Positions 54,693 through 63,812 of a stretch of DNA of 64,000 nt are shown piece after piece. The DNA comes from Anaerolineae bacterium (lineage in GTDB: Bacteria > Chloroflexota > Anaerolineae > 4572-78 > J111). The stretch spans positions 1 to 64,000 of the forward strand of contig JAFGNV010000207.1 of NCBI GenBank assembly GCA_016926805.1, written 5' to 3'. The notes under the pieces are model-generated. The model did no database searches and was not told where the DNA came from. It saw nothing but the letters and a program-made list of their open reading frames with translations. A program made the translations under genes and the position numbers. How positions within the stretch are numbered: position 1 is the first letter of the stretch; the number at the start of each line of letters is the position of its first letter.

Positions 54693-54740
54693 GATTTACA
54701 GGATGAACATAGAAGAATAATCTTGCTAATCCTGTAAATC
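54693..54740. repeat. 12-bp inverted repeat, dispersed-repeat-like
   Basis: GATTTACAGGAT (54693-54704) and ATCCTGTAAATC (54729-54740) are perfect inverse copies 24 nt apart. The sequence resembles a class of widely scattered bacterial intergenic repeats. There is no T tract after it. Confidence 0.6.
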
Positions 54741-54812
54741 CCGTCTAAATTCTGGTTCTGAGTTATTTCCAATAATCTCTATTGATCTCAATTAAAACAA
54801 GGAGAACCAAGG

Positions 54813-55499
54813 ATGAAACGCTCAAGAATCAACGCTATTATGCAAGAGGCAGATGCATTTATGAAGTTGCACGGTTTTCATCTACCACCCTTTGCCTATT
54901 GGACACCAGAGGAATGGCAGAGCAAAGGGTTGGAGGTGCGGGAGATTGTAGACAACCAAATGGGCTGGGATATTACTGATTTTGGCCAGGGCAGATATGA
55001 AGAAATTGGCCTGTTTTTGTTCACCATCCGCAACGGCAGTTTGGAGAATTTGAAGACAGGCAAAGGCAAAACCTATGCCGAGAAAGTTTTGATTTCTGAA
55101 GTAAACCAGATTACGCCGATGCATTTTCATTGGCACAAGGTGGAGGACATCATCAATCGGGGTGGGGGACGGTTAGCCATCAAACTGTACAACTCCACCA
55201 GGGATGAGAAACTGGCCGACACGGCAGTAACGGTTAGCATGGATGGCGTGAAGTACACTTTTGAAGCTGGTCATACCGTCTTGTTGAGTCCCGGCGAGAG
55301 CATCACCCTGCCCACCTATCTATACCACGAATTCTGGGCGGTTGACGACAAAGTATTAGTCGGCGAGGTGTCAAAAGTGAATGACGATGCCAACGATAAC
55401 CGCTTTTTGAAACCGGCTGGTCGTTTCCCTGAGATCGATGAGGACGAAGCCCCTCTACATTTGTTGATTGGGGATTATGCCCAATATTACAACCCATAA
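54813..55499 (+). CDS. D-lyxose ketol-isomerase-like cupin
   Basis: The 228-residue cupin matches the D-lyxose isomerase family, which interconverts D-lyxose and D-xylulose (and mannose/fructose). Metal ligands are visible in PMHFHWHKVEDIINRGGG (HxH and Glu) and the later YLYHEFW. Length fits the family. AAGGAG sits 9 nt before the ATG. It stands alone, with no kinase or transporter for the sugar. Confidence 0.85.
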   Translation: MKRSRINAIMQEADAFMKLHGFHLPPFAYWTPEEWQSKGLEVREIVDNQMGWDITDFGQGRYEEIGLFLFTIRNGSLENLKTGKGKTYAEKVLISEVNQITPMHFHWHKVEDIINRGGGRLAIKLYNSTRDEKLADTAVTVSMDGVKYTFEAGHTVLLSPGESITLPTYLYHEFWAVDDKVLVGEVSKVNDDANDNRFLKPAGRFPEIDEDEAPLHLLIGDYAQYYNP

Positions 55500-55585
55500 A
55501 AGTATCAAACATAATCTATCGCGTGATGCTGTAATGTCGCAGATTTGACAACTACTTTTTGTGTATTCAGGTAAAGGAGCGCGCA

Positions 55586-56887
55586 ATGGGCACGGAATGG
55601 CGGTTAACCACCAAATATATTGTTGGCCTGGGACTGGCGCTTTTGGGGTTTTATGTCATATACCTGGCTCGGCCTGTTATCCCTCTCCTCATCATTGGCG
55701 CTTTGATAGCATTTTTGGTGAGGCCGGTTATCAGTTTTCTCTACGTCCGGCTTAAAGTGCCGTGGCCCATATCCGTATTAATAACCTACCTGCTGGCCAC
55801 CGTCATCATCTTACTGGCCCCCCTGATTTTTATTCCCCCCATCGTGGATGCAGTGAACTTTTTGTTAGGTCTTGATTATCAGATATTAATCGACAACGCC
55901 TTACGGTGGTTGGAAAATACGTTGTTAAGCCTGAGAACATTTGGACTCCAGATATTGGGGTTCGATATTGCGCTTGACAGCATTGTCGATCCGATGTTAA
56001 CTGCGATTCAAAGTACCGGACCGGTCCTTACCCCCAAGTTGCCCTCCTTGCAGGTTATCATTAATTCTCTGGGATCGATATTTGCCACCAGTTACGGCGT
56101 GGCGGTTAATGTGGTGGGTACGGTTTTTGCAGCCGTGGTGTCGTTTGTTTTTATGATTTTATCGGCGGTTTATTTCAACTTGCACGCTCACCGCTTGTAC
56201 GGCTGGTTTTTGGATACAGTGCCGCAAGCGTACCGATCCGAAATGGTTATCCTGCTCGGTCGACTCAGATTGGTGTGGGAACATTTCTTCAAAGGTCAGG
56301 TGTTGCTGATGGTGATGGTGGGTTCCCTGGTGTGGTTGGGCGGAACAGTGATCGGTTTGCCGGGCGCTTTTGCCCTGGGCATTATCGCCGGGCTGCTGGA
56401 AATTATTCCCAATCTGGGACCAACTCTGGCCGCGATACCGGCAGTCATCGTGGCCTTGTTGCAAGGCTCAACCTATTTGCCGGTCAATAACTTTATTTTT
56501 GCCTTAATTGTTATGGCCTTGTATATCCTTGTCAATGCGTTGGAAAACAATTTCATTGTTCCCAAGGTGTTGGGAGAGGCCGTTGATTTACATCCCCTGA
56601 TTGTATTTACCGGGGTGATCGTGGGGGCAGCCACCTGGGGTATTTTGGGTGCTTTGTTGGCTGCGCCGGTCATTGCCTCGGTCAAAGAAATTATCAGTTA
56701 TGCTTATCGTAAAATACTGAGTGAAGACCCTTTTCCACCCCAGCTAACTTCTGAAGGGACCAAAGCCTCGTGGCCAGACCCTCGTCAACTTCTGGCCAGA
56801 TTACGACAACGGCTCGCAGGCAGTTCCGTTAGCTCAACAGAGCCGGAGGTGTTACCCCCGGGTTCTTCTGAGAAAAGGGAAAGTTAA
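55586..56887 (+). CDS. AI-2E family transporter (PerM-like)
   Basis: This 433-residue membrane protein has about eight hydrophobic segments. The family C-terminal motif reads ENNFIVPKVLGEAVDLHPLIVFTGVIVGA. Members are proposed to export small signals, or act as Na+/H+ antiporters or general permeases. The substrate cannot be assigned. AAGGAG lies 7 nt before ATG 55586, so the upstream ATG at 55559 is not used. The sulfatase maturase follows by 1 nt. Confidence 0.88.
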   Translation: MGTEWRLTTKYIVGLGLALLGFYVIYLARPVIPLLIIGALIAFLVRPVISFLYVRLKVPWPISVLITYLLATVIILLAPLIFIPPIVDAVNFLLGLDYQILIDNALRWLENTLLSLRTFGLQILGFDIALDSIVDPMLTAIQSTGPVLTPKLPSLQVIINSLGSIFATSYGVAVNVVGTVFAAVVSFVFMILSAVYFNLHAHRLYGWFLDTVPQAYRSEMVILLGRLRLVWEHFFKGQVLLMVMVGSLVWLGGTVIGLPGAFALGIIAGLLEIIPNLGPTLAAIPAVIVALLQGSTYLPVNNFIFALIVMALYILVNALENNFIVPKVLGEAVDLHPLIVFTGVIVGAATWGILGALLAAPVIASVKEIISYAYRKILSEDPFPPQLTSEGTKASWPDPRQLLARLRQRLAGSSVSSTEPEVLPPGSSEKRES

Positions 56888-56888
56888 T

Positions 56889-58199
56889 ATGGAGTTGGCC
56901 CGGTTACAGCCGATGAACCTACCGCCTACTTTCCATATTTTGGCCAAACCCACGGGAGCCATCTGTAATCTGAATTGTAAATATTGTTTTTTCTTATCCA
57001 AGGAGCAGCTCTATCCCGGCAGCCATTTCCGTATGCCCGGCGATGTGTTAGAGGAATACATTCGCCAGTACATCGAGGCCCAGCAAGTGCCGGAAGTCAA
57101 TATTTCCTGGCAGGGTGGTGAACCAACCCTGATGGGGGTAGATTTCTTTCGCCGTTCGGTGGAACTGGCTGAAAAATACAAACAGCCGTACCAGACCATC
57201 CAGTATGCCATCCAGACTAACGGCACCAAACTGGACGACGAGTGGGGTGAGTTTCTCAAAAAACACAATTTTTTGGTGGGTATCAGCATTGATGGTCCCC
57301 GTGAATTACACAACACCTATCGAGTCAACAAAGGAGGGCAGGGATCGTTTGACCAGGTAAGGCGGGGTTTGCAATTTTTGCAGAAGCACAAGGTTGAATT
57401 CAACATTCTTGCCACCGTCCACGCCGCCAATGCTGGCCATCCTTTAGAAGTGTACCGCTTCTTCCGTGACGACCTGGGGGCGCGGTTCATTCAATTTATC
57501 GCCATTGTCGAGCGAGATAACGATACCGGCTTTCAGGAAGGGAACACGGTCACCGCCCGCTCGGTGACGGCGGAGCAGTATGGCAACTTCCTGATTAAAA
57601 TCTTTGACGAATGGGTTAAACGTGATGTGGGGCGCGTGTTTGTGCAGATTTTTGATGTGGCTCTGGCGGCGTGGCTAGGCGAGACGCCATCCTTGTGTAT
57701 CTTTGCTCCCACCTGCGGCAACGCCCTGGCCTTGGAACACACCGGCGACTTGTATTCGTGTGACCATTTTGTCGAGCCAGATTATTTTTTGGGCAATATC
57801 AAAGATACGCCCATGATTGAACTGGTTGCGTCGGACCAACAGCGGCAGTTTGGCCAGGACAAGCTGGATACCTTACCCCGCTACTGCCGGGAATGCGAAA
57901 TTCGTTTTGTTTGCCACGGGGGGTGTCCCAAGAATCGTTTTATAGCCACACCGGACGGCGAGCCGGGGTTAAATTATCTGTGCGCCGGTTACAAAGCCTT
58001 TTTCAACCATATCGACCGCCCCATGCGGATGATGGCCGACCTGCTGCGGCATCATCGCCCTCCGGCAGAGATTGTCCAGTTCCTGGCACTTGAAGAGAAA
58101 AAACTCCAGGAAGCCTTTGCCCGGGCTAATCGCAACGACCCCTGTCCGTGTGGCAGCGGTCGAAAATTCAAACATTGTCACGGACGGCCCAAAAGTTGA
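56889..58199 (+). CDS. Anaerobic sulfatase-maturating radical SAM enzyme with SEC-C tail
   Basis: The 436-residue enzyme oxidises Cys or Ser of sulfatases to formylglycine. The radical SAM CxxxCxxC cluster is Cys26, Cys30 and Cys33 (CNLNCKYC). SPASM-type cysteines for auxiliary clusters follow (CGNAL...CDHF...CRECEIRFVCHGGCP). The last 20 residues are a SEC-C zinc motif (NDPCPCGSGRKFKHC), which is not part of the usual core. No sulfatase gene lies in the window. It is probably co-transcribed with the transporter gene. Confidence 0.9.
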   Translation: MELARLQPMNLPPTFHILAKPTGAICNLNCKYCFFLSKEQLYPGSHFRMPGDVLEEYIRQYIEAQQVPEVNISWQGGEPTLMGVDFFRRSVELAEKYKQPYQTIQYAIQTNGTKLDDEWGEFLKKHNFLVGISIDGPRELHNTYRVNKGGQGSFDQVRRGLQFLQKHKVEFNILATVHAANAGHPLEVYRFFRDDLGARFIQFIAIVERDNDTGFQEGNTVTARSVTAEQYGNFLIKIFDEWVKRDVGRVFVQIFDVALAAWLGETPSLCIFAPTCGNALALEHTGDLYSCDHFVEPDYFLGNIKDTPMIELVASDQQRQFGQDKLDTLPRYCRECEIRFVCHGGCPKNRFIATPDGEPGLNYLCAGYKAFFNHIDRPMRMMADLLRHHRPPAEIVQFLALEEKKLQEAFARANRNDPCPCGSGRKFKHCHGRPKS

Positions 58200-58202
58200 G
58201 TT

Positions 58203-58268
58203 TCTTCGCTAAAACTCTCGGTCATCGCCAAAACTTTTGGTCATCGCCAAAACTTTTGGCCATCGCCA
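58203..58268. repeat. 19-bp tandem repeat spanning the protease stop codon
   Basis: Copies at 58203-58221 (diverged), 58222-58240 and 58241-58259, plus a partial copy to 58268, share TCATCGCCAAAACTTTTGG. The M48 gene stop codon (58222-58224) lies within the array. Because 19 is not a multiple of 3, changes in copy number would alter the C-terminus. Confidence 0.85.
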
Positions 58269-59376
58269 CCCGCTTGTGAATAGAGGGATGGCCATGCAGT
58301 AAAAATTCTATCCAGGCGGGCGGCTCGGCTTCGGTCAGATTTTGATTGGCCAGGCGAGTCATGGCGCTGATGAAAGCCTGAGACTTGCCGGTTGTTGCCA
58401 GCGCATATTTGTCGGCTTTGACCTCTCGCCAGCGAGACCAGGCATTGCCCAGCGGCATCGTCACCAGGCCAAACACGCTCATGGCCACGATAAACAGGGG
58501 CAACGTGGCCGGATCGGTCAGACCGGTATAGCCCAGGCCAGCGATGCCCCAGCGCATAACCAAATTGGCCAGCCAAAAACCAATTAAGGTTAAGATTGAC
58601 TGCACGATAATGCCGATGGTTACATCTTTATGGACGTGATGTCCCAACTCGTGAGCCAGCACAGTTTCAATTTCGTCAGCCGTAAAATTCTCGGTCAATG
58701 TATCGCCCAGAACGATGCGGCGGGTATTGCCCAGTCCCATGAGGGCGGCGTTGGCCGCCACGGTTTTACTACTCATATCAAACACGTAAACCCCCTTCAC
58801 CCGTGCCCCGGCCGCTTCGGCCAGCCGGGTGAGGCGCGTTACCAAAACTTCATCCTCTAATGGTTCATATTTGTAAAAGAGCGGGAAGATGAGGATGGGG
58901 GCCAGATTGCTGAGTAAAACGGTAAACACCAGCATCACCAGCGCTGCCCACAACCACCACATTTGCGGCGCGACGCCCAGCAGCCAATAGATAATTTCCA
59001 AAATAATCAAACCCAGGCAGCCGCTAAGCAGTAATCCTTTGGCCTGATCCATCAGCCAGGCTTTTAAGCTCTGGGTAGACTGCTCATATTTGTGGGGCAG
59101 CACAAAACCGCTGTAGTAATCGAGCGGGGCGGTCAGAATAGCGTAAGGTAGACCAAAGCCCAGGGCAAACAGGGGCACGGCCAACCAGGTGGCCTGTGTG
59201 ATAGTGTGTACCTGGTTACGTAGCCACGGCGACAGACCGCTGACCATCCAGCAGATCACATAGGCTGCGCCCAGCCCCAACTCTACCACAACCAACCAGC
59301 GGCGAATGCGGGCATACTCTTTGGCCTTTTGCTGGCGTTCTGGGTCCAGGGTGGTTTCGTTAACAATTTCGGTCAT
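58222..59376 (-). CDS. M48-family membrane metalloprotease (Ste24-like)
   Basis: The 384-residue protein has about seven membrane helices and the zinc motif in ETVLAHELGHHVHKD (HELGH), with downstream Glu in KADKYALATTG. It resembles CAAX protease 1 and HtpX-type quality-control enzymes. It probably cleaves membrane proteins. AGGA precedes ATG 59376. The 3' end is built from 19-bp repeats. Confidence 0.9.
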   Translation of the reverse strand: MTEIVNETTLDPERQQKAKEYARIRRWLVVVELGLGAAYVICWMVSGLSPWLRNQVHTITQATWLAVPLFALGFGLPYAILTAPLDYYSGFVLPHKYEQSTQSLKAWLMDQAKGLLLSGCLGLIILEIIYWLLGVAPQMWWLWAALVMLVFTVLLSNLAPILIFPLFYKYEPLEDEVLVTRLTRLAEAAGARVKGVYVFDMSSKTVAANAALMGLGNTRRIVLGDTLTENFTADEIETVLAHELGHHVHKDVTIGIIVQSILTLIGFWLANLVMRWGIAGLGYTGLTDPATLPLFIVAMSVFGLVTMPLGNAWSRWREVKADKYALATTGKSQAFISAMTRLANQNLTEAEPPAWIEFLLHGHPSIHKRVAMAKSFGDDQKFWR

Positions 59377-59458
59377 AATAATTTTTCCTAACCCGGACAA
59401 GCCGGAATCAAAATCAGGAAGATAAATTTAATGCAAAAACGTAATAGTGCGCCACTGA

Positions 59459-61054
59459 TCAGACAAAACAGGGCGCATACTCAAACCAATCGAAATCCGC
59501 GACATTTTGGCTGGGGTGTCCATTGCTGCTGGCATACATCCCAATGTACGCGCCGACAAAACCGCCGGCCACCGGCGTGCTGAGGATACGCCCATCGACC
59601 GCCTGGGCTACCGTTTGCCACGCTTCAGAGACGGCAGCAATGTAAAAGTTATAAGCTTGTCCCACGGCCTCAACCTTAAAGTAGACCCGTCCGGCTGTAA
59701 TGGGCTGCTCGGCCAAAATAGACTCCGTGCCGTTATCGCGTTTGATGAGCCGGACGATGGCACCCTGGCCCTTCGCCTGCGTAACCACAAAGCGAAAGTG
59801 AAAATCGCTGTTTTGCAACAAAACGAGACCCGCGCACTCATCCACACTTTGCGGCGAAAAGTCCATCGCCACTCGTGCGGCAAAATTGATATGCTGTTGC
59901 CGCCGCCCGACAAAGCTGGGATTGGTTTGTTCAGCAAGTTTCTGGGGACGCAGGCGCAGCCGTAGATAGCCGGGACGCTCGGTCAGGCTGTAAAAATCGT
60001 CGTGGGGCGTGCGCATAAAATTCCAGCACATATTCAGGGTAGGGGTTTCAAAATTATCGCAGATAGGCTGGGTGGGCCAACGGTGTTCGGGCAAATTGGG
60101 CACGGGATACTCAGATTCAATCCGGCCCGTACCGGGACTGACGATGGGCCAGCCCTCTTCCCAACGCACCGGCGCCAAAAAAGTTTCACGCCCCAGGTTG
60201 TAAAAATAGCCGTCGTAAGGCCGCATGGCCAGAGCTACCAGCCACCACTCGCCGTTTTGCGTCTCCACCAAATCGGCATGACCGGTACCAACAATCGGGT
60301 AATCCAATCCCAGGTGGCGGTGGGTGAGAATGGGGTTGCGCGGATTGGCCTCATACGGCCCGGTGATATTTTGGCTGCGAGCGATGGTTACGGCATGTCC
60401 ATGATGGGTGCCGCCCTCGGCAATTAACAGATAATACATCCCGTTGATTTTGTAAAGATGCGGCGCTTCGGCATGCACGCCGCCTTTAAGCGCGCCATCC
60501 CACAACGAGTATGTGGGGCCGGTCAACTGCATTGTCTCCAAATTGAGTTCTTGCAGCCAGATTTCACGATGGCCGGTAAATTGCTCCCCCGCCGGAGGCA
60601 CACGGTTGCCGGTGTACCACACCCGCCCATCTTCGTTAAAAAGGAGCGAGGGGTCAATGCCGGGCGCATCGGCCAGCCAGAAGGGGTCTGACCACGGCCC
60701 GGCCGGATTGGCAGCGGTGACAATAAAATTTTTGTGAATACCCGGCCCGCCTACCAGAGTATTAATCACATAAAATGTGCCTTGATGATAACGGAGGGTC
60801 GGTGCATACAACCCGCCGGTAGGCCGCACGCCCTCCGTCCCCAACACCGACCAAACATCATCCAGGTTTAACTGCGAGGGGCGGTCCATGACGTGACCAA
60901 TTTGTTGCCAATGTACCAGGTCTCGGCTGTGAAAAATTGGCAGGCCGGGAAAATATTCAAAGGAGGAGGTTACCAGGTAATAATCTTCACCGACCCGGCA
61001 AATGGACGGGTCGGGGTAAAACCCCGGTAAAATTGGATTTTGAAACGTTTTCAT
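59459..61054 (-). CDS. Glycoside hydrolase family 43 (beta-xylosidase-like)
   Basis: The 531-residue enzyme likely cleaves xylose or arabinose from plant glycans. A five-bladed propeller catalytic domain (about 1-320) shows FQNPILPGFYPDPSI (catalytic base Asp), DAPGIDPSLLF and HAEAPHLYKINGMYYL (general acid Glu). A C-terminal beta-sandwich of GH43_C2 type follows. There is no signal peptide, so the enzyme is cytoplasmic and would act on imported oligosaccharides. GAGGTG precedes ATG 61054. Confidence 0.92.
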   Translation of the reverse strand: MKTFQNPILPGFYPDPSICRVGEDYYLVTSSFEYFPGLPIFHSRDLVHWQQIGHVMDRPSQLNLDDVWSVLGTEGVRPTGGLYAPTLRYHQGTFYVINTLVGGPGIHKNFIVTAANPAGPWSDPFWLADAPGIDPSLLFNEDGRVWYTGNRVPPAGEQFTGHREIWLQELNLETMQLTGPTYSLWDGALKGGVHAEAPHLYKINGMYYLLIAEGGTHHGHAVTIARSQNITGPYEANPRNPILTHRHLGLDYPIVGTGHADLVETQNGEWWLVALAMRPYDGYFYNLGRETFLAPVRWEEGWPIVSPGTGRIESEYPVPNLPEHRWPTQPICDNFETPTLNMCWNFMRTPHDDFYSLTERPGYLRLRLRPQKLAEQTNPSFVGRRQQHINFAARVAMDFSPQSVDECAGLVLLQNSDFHFRFVVTQAKGQGAIVRLIKRDNGTESILAEQPITAGRVYFKVEAVGQAYNFYIAAVSEAWQTVAQAVDGRILSTPVAGGFVGAYIGMYASSNGHPSQNVADFDWFEYAPCFV

Positions 61055-61127
61055 GAGGCACCTCAGTTGTTTTCTTGGCTGGCTATTTTTATGCTGCACG
61101 AACTTGGTTGCAGATGATTATAACACA

Positions 61128-61625
61128 GAAGAGACTCGGCCTACAATTCAGACCGTCCGCCGTTTTTGATGAGCTTGCCTGCCGTCGGATGATGGCCGAA
61201 CACTTCTACAATCCCGTCGAGTTTTGGGGCGACTGGATAATGTCTTCCATCGCCCGCAACGATCCGGCTTATCCCGATCAGGACTATTGGCGGGGCCGTA
61301 TCTGGGCGCCCATGAATTTTTTGGTTTACCTGGCCTTGCGCCGCTATCACTTGCCCCAAGCCCGCGCCGATTTGGTCAAAAAAACAACCGCGCTCTTGCT
61401 CCAAGAATGGCGCGCCGAAGGCCACGTGCATGAAAATTACAATAGCGATGCCAGCGAAGGGGACGACAGAGACCCAACAGTAACGCCTTTTACCATTGGG
61501 ACAGCTTGCTTGGCCTGATGGCTTTGATTGAGGCGGGCTATCTGCCAGGGCCGGAACAGCCAATTAACACCCTGCTTCAGATACTGCCTGATAATTCCTT
61601 TGGTTGGGTTTCGCCTTACAACTGA
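61128..61625 (+). pseudogene. Decayed C-terminal remnant of a GH63/MGH1-like glucosidase
   Basis: The reading frame carries ACRRMMAEHF and then ARNDPAYPDQDYWRGRIWAP, which strongly resembles the catalytic end of glucosidases of the GH63-related group. The upstream two-thirds of such a protein is missing. Near 61490 the homology moves to another frame, PFYHWDSLLGLMALIEAGYL, ending at TGA 61623. The gene is therefore truncated and frameshifted. It sits divergently beside the GH43 gene, so a polysaccharide locus may have been lost here. Confidence 0.75.
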
Positions 61626-61662
61626 GGATACGATTGTCTTGACGAACCTCGAAAGGGCTGTT

Positions 61663-61690
61663 TTGGCCCTCTGTGCTTTTATGCTATCAT
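61663..61690 (+). promoter_or_regulatory. Possible promoter of the TIGR03960 gene
   Basis: TTGGCC (61663-61668), 16 nt and TATCAT (61685-61690) preceded by TGC as an extended -10. It lies 41 nt before ATG 61732. Confidence 0.45.
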
Positions 61691-61731
61691 GTTACGTCTA
61701 ACCGTTAGTAGTTGCGGGGGAATGACACATT

Positions 61732-63714
61732 ATGCGTATCGATGATCGCCAGCTTGACCGTATTCTGGCTGCCGTGCAAAAACCGGCCCGATACGTGGGG
61801 GGGGAATTTAATAGTGTGGTCAAAGATTGGGCTGATCCCAAGATTTTGGCCAAAGTGGCCTTGGTGTTTCCCGATGTGTACGATTTGGGGATGAGCAATC
61901 TGGGCCTGGCTATTTTGTACGACCTGCTCAATAAACGCAACGACGTACTGGCCGAGCGAGTCTACATTCCCTGGCCCGATATGGAAGCCAGGATGCGCGA
62001 AGCCAGGATGCCTCTTTACGCCCTGGAAAGTCGGCGACAACTCGGCGATTTTGACCTCATCGGCGTCAGCCTACCCTACGAGCAACTTTACACCAATGTG
62101 CTGACCATGCTGGATTTGGCCGGGATGCCCCTGCTGAGTGTTGACCGTAACGAATCTTATCCGCTGGTTTGCGCCGGGGGTAATGCTGTTTTCAACCCCG
62201 AACCCATGGCCGATTTTATTGACTTTTTTGTGATGGGCGAGGGTGAGGATGTTATCATTGAAGTTATCCTGGCCATGCATGAGGTGGTGCACGCCGACCG
62301 GGAAACGCAACTCCGGCGGTTGGCCCGGATTCCGGGGGTCTACGTGCCACGATTCTATGCCGTCAGTTATTATGAAGCAGACGGTACCATCTCCAATATT
62401 GAACCTTTGGTGGAAGAAGCTGAGGCGAATATTGTCAAACGGATTACGCCCTTAATGCCTCCGCCGATCACCCGGTTTGTGGTGCCCTTTGTGGACGTGG
62501 TGTTCAACCGGGCTTCCATTGAAATCCAGCGGGGCTGCACCCGGGGCTGCCGCTTTTGCCAGGCCGGGATGGTCTTCCGGCCCGTGCGCGAGCGCTCGCT
62601 GGCGGAGTTGCTAGAAACGGTTGACCGGATCATGACCGATACAGGTCACGAGGAAATTGGTTTGCTCTCGTTGAGTAGCAGCGATTACAGCAAGATTGGC
62701 CCGCTGGTTCAGACCATTTCCAAAAAATATAGCGACAGGGCCTTGAACATCTCCTTGCCCAGCCTGCGGATCGAGTCCTTCTCCGCCGAGTTGTTGGAAA
62801 TGCTGCAAGGGAGCCGCAAGAGTAGTTTTACCTTTGCCCCAGAGGCGGCCACCGACCGCATGCGCCAGGTTATCAACAAATACATAAGCACCGAAGACAT
62901 GCTGCAAACCGCCGAAGAAGTCTACAGCCGGGGGTGGCGGTTGATCAAACTCTATTTTATGATTGGCCAGCCCACCGAAACCGATGAAGATGTGCTGGCC
63001 ATTACCAAACTGGCCAAGCAGGTGCTGGCCATTGGCCGCAAATATCACGGAGGCCGGGCCAAAGTACGGGTGGGGGTGAGTACGTTTGTCCCCAAGCCGC
63101 ACACGCCATTCCAATGGGCCGGCCTGGCGCCGTTGGACGAAATTCGGCGCAGGCAGGTGCTGCTGCGACGGGAATTTGGGGCCAGAGGTTCTGGCCGGGC
63201 CAGGGGCATCATCTTCGACTGGAACGAGCCGGAAGAGAGTTTAATGGAAGCGTTTCTCTCGCGGGGCGACCGCCGTCTGGGCGCAGTGATCCGATCGGCC
63301 TGGGAGAAGGGGGCAAAATTTGATGCCTGGAACGAATGGTATCGCCCCGCTGTCTGGCACGAAGCCTTTGCCGAACACAATCTCGACCCGGCCTGGTACG
63401 CTCACCGCGTCCGCCTGGCCGATGAAATTTTTCCCTGGGACCACATCCATGCCGGAGTAGAGAAACGCTGGCTACTTATGGATTGGTACGCTGCCGAAAA
63501 AGGCGAAACCAAAGTTGATTGCCGCGAGCATTGTTACCACTGCGGCATCTTAACAGCTTTTAAGGGGTTGCGGGCCAACATCCCACCCGCAGCCTGGGAG
63601 TGTCCGCCCATTCGTAATCCGCGTTGGCAGGAGTTGGCCGAGAGGGGCGAAGTGATTGGGCTGACCGAAGTGGTCAAAGAGTCAATGGGGCGGAGTCGTG
63701 TGCCGGAAGAGTGA
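61732..63714 (+). CDS. B12-binding-like/radical SAM protein of the TIGR03960 family
   Basis: The 660-residue protein has an N-terminal cobalamin-binding-like region (about 30-190; VALVFPDVYDLGMSNLGL), a radical SAM core with CTRGCRFC near residue 267, and a C-terminal Cys-rich end (CREHCYHCG). The family is common and often lies near ribosome or tRNA genes. A role in RNA or cofactor modification has been suggested but is not shown here. The usual DUF2344 partner is not seen; the next gene is hpt on the other strand. Confidence 0.9.
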   Translation: MRIDDRQLDRILAAVQKPARYVGGEFNSVVKDWADPKILAKVALVFPDVYDLGMSNLGLAILYDLLNKRNDVLAERVYIPWPDMEARMREARMPLYALESRRQLGDFDLIGVSLPYEQLYTNVLTMLDLAGMPLLSVDRNESYPLVCAGGNAVFNPEPMADFIDFFVMGEGEDVIIEVILAMHEVVHADRETQLRRLARIPGVYVPRFYAVSYYEADGTISNIEPLVEEAEANIVKRITPLMPPPITRFVVPFVDVVFNRASIEIQRGCTRGCRFCQAGMVFRPVRERSLAELLETVDRIMTDTGHEEIGLLSLSSSDYSKIGPLVQTISKKYSDRALNISLPSLRIESFSAELLEMLQGSRKSSFTFAPEAATDRMRQVINKYISTEDMLQTAEEVYSRGWRLIKLYFMIGQPTETDEDVLAITKLAKQVLAIGRKYHGGRAKVRVGVSTFVPKPHTPFQWAGLAPLDEIRRRQVLLRREFGARGSGRARGIIFDWNEPEESLMEAFLSRGDRRLGAVIRSAWEKGAKFDAWNEWYRPAVWHEAFAEHNLDPAWYAHRVRLADEIFPWDHIHAGVEKRWLLMDWYAAEKGETKVDCREHCYHCGILTAFKGLRANIPPAAWECPPIRNPRWQELAERGEVIGLTEVVKESMGRSRVPEE

Positions 63715-63780
63715 GGCAACCGCAAAGAAACAGACCAGCCAATTGGCGAGAAGGAGGGGCCGCCAAGACTTCTCGCCCAA

Positions 63781-63804
63781 TCGCTGATTCGCTGACTCGC
63801 TGAC
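63781..63804. repeat. Three 8-bp tandem repeats
   Basis: TCGCTGAT, TCGCTGAC and TCGCTGAC lie head to tail between convergent genes. No function is evident. Confidence 0.7.
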
Positions 63805-63812
63805 TTTTCCCC

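Noticed and set aside
61075-61518. Frame of 147 codons as an intact small protein
   Set aside because: The homology is to the C-terminal part of a much larger glucosidase and continues in another frame after 61490, so it is treated as a pseudogene.
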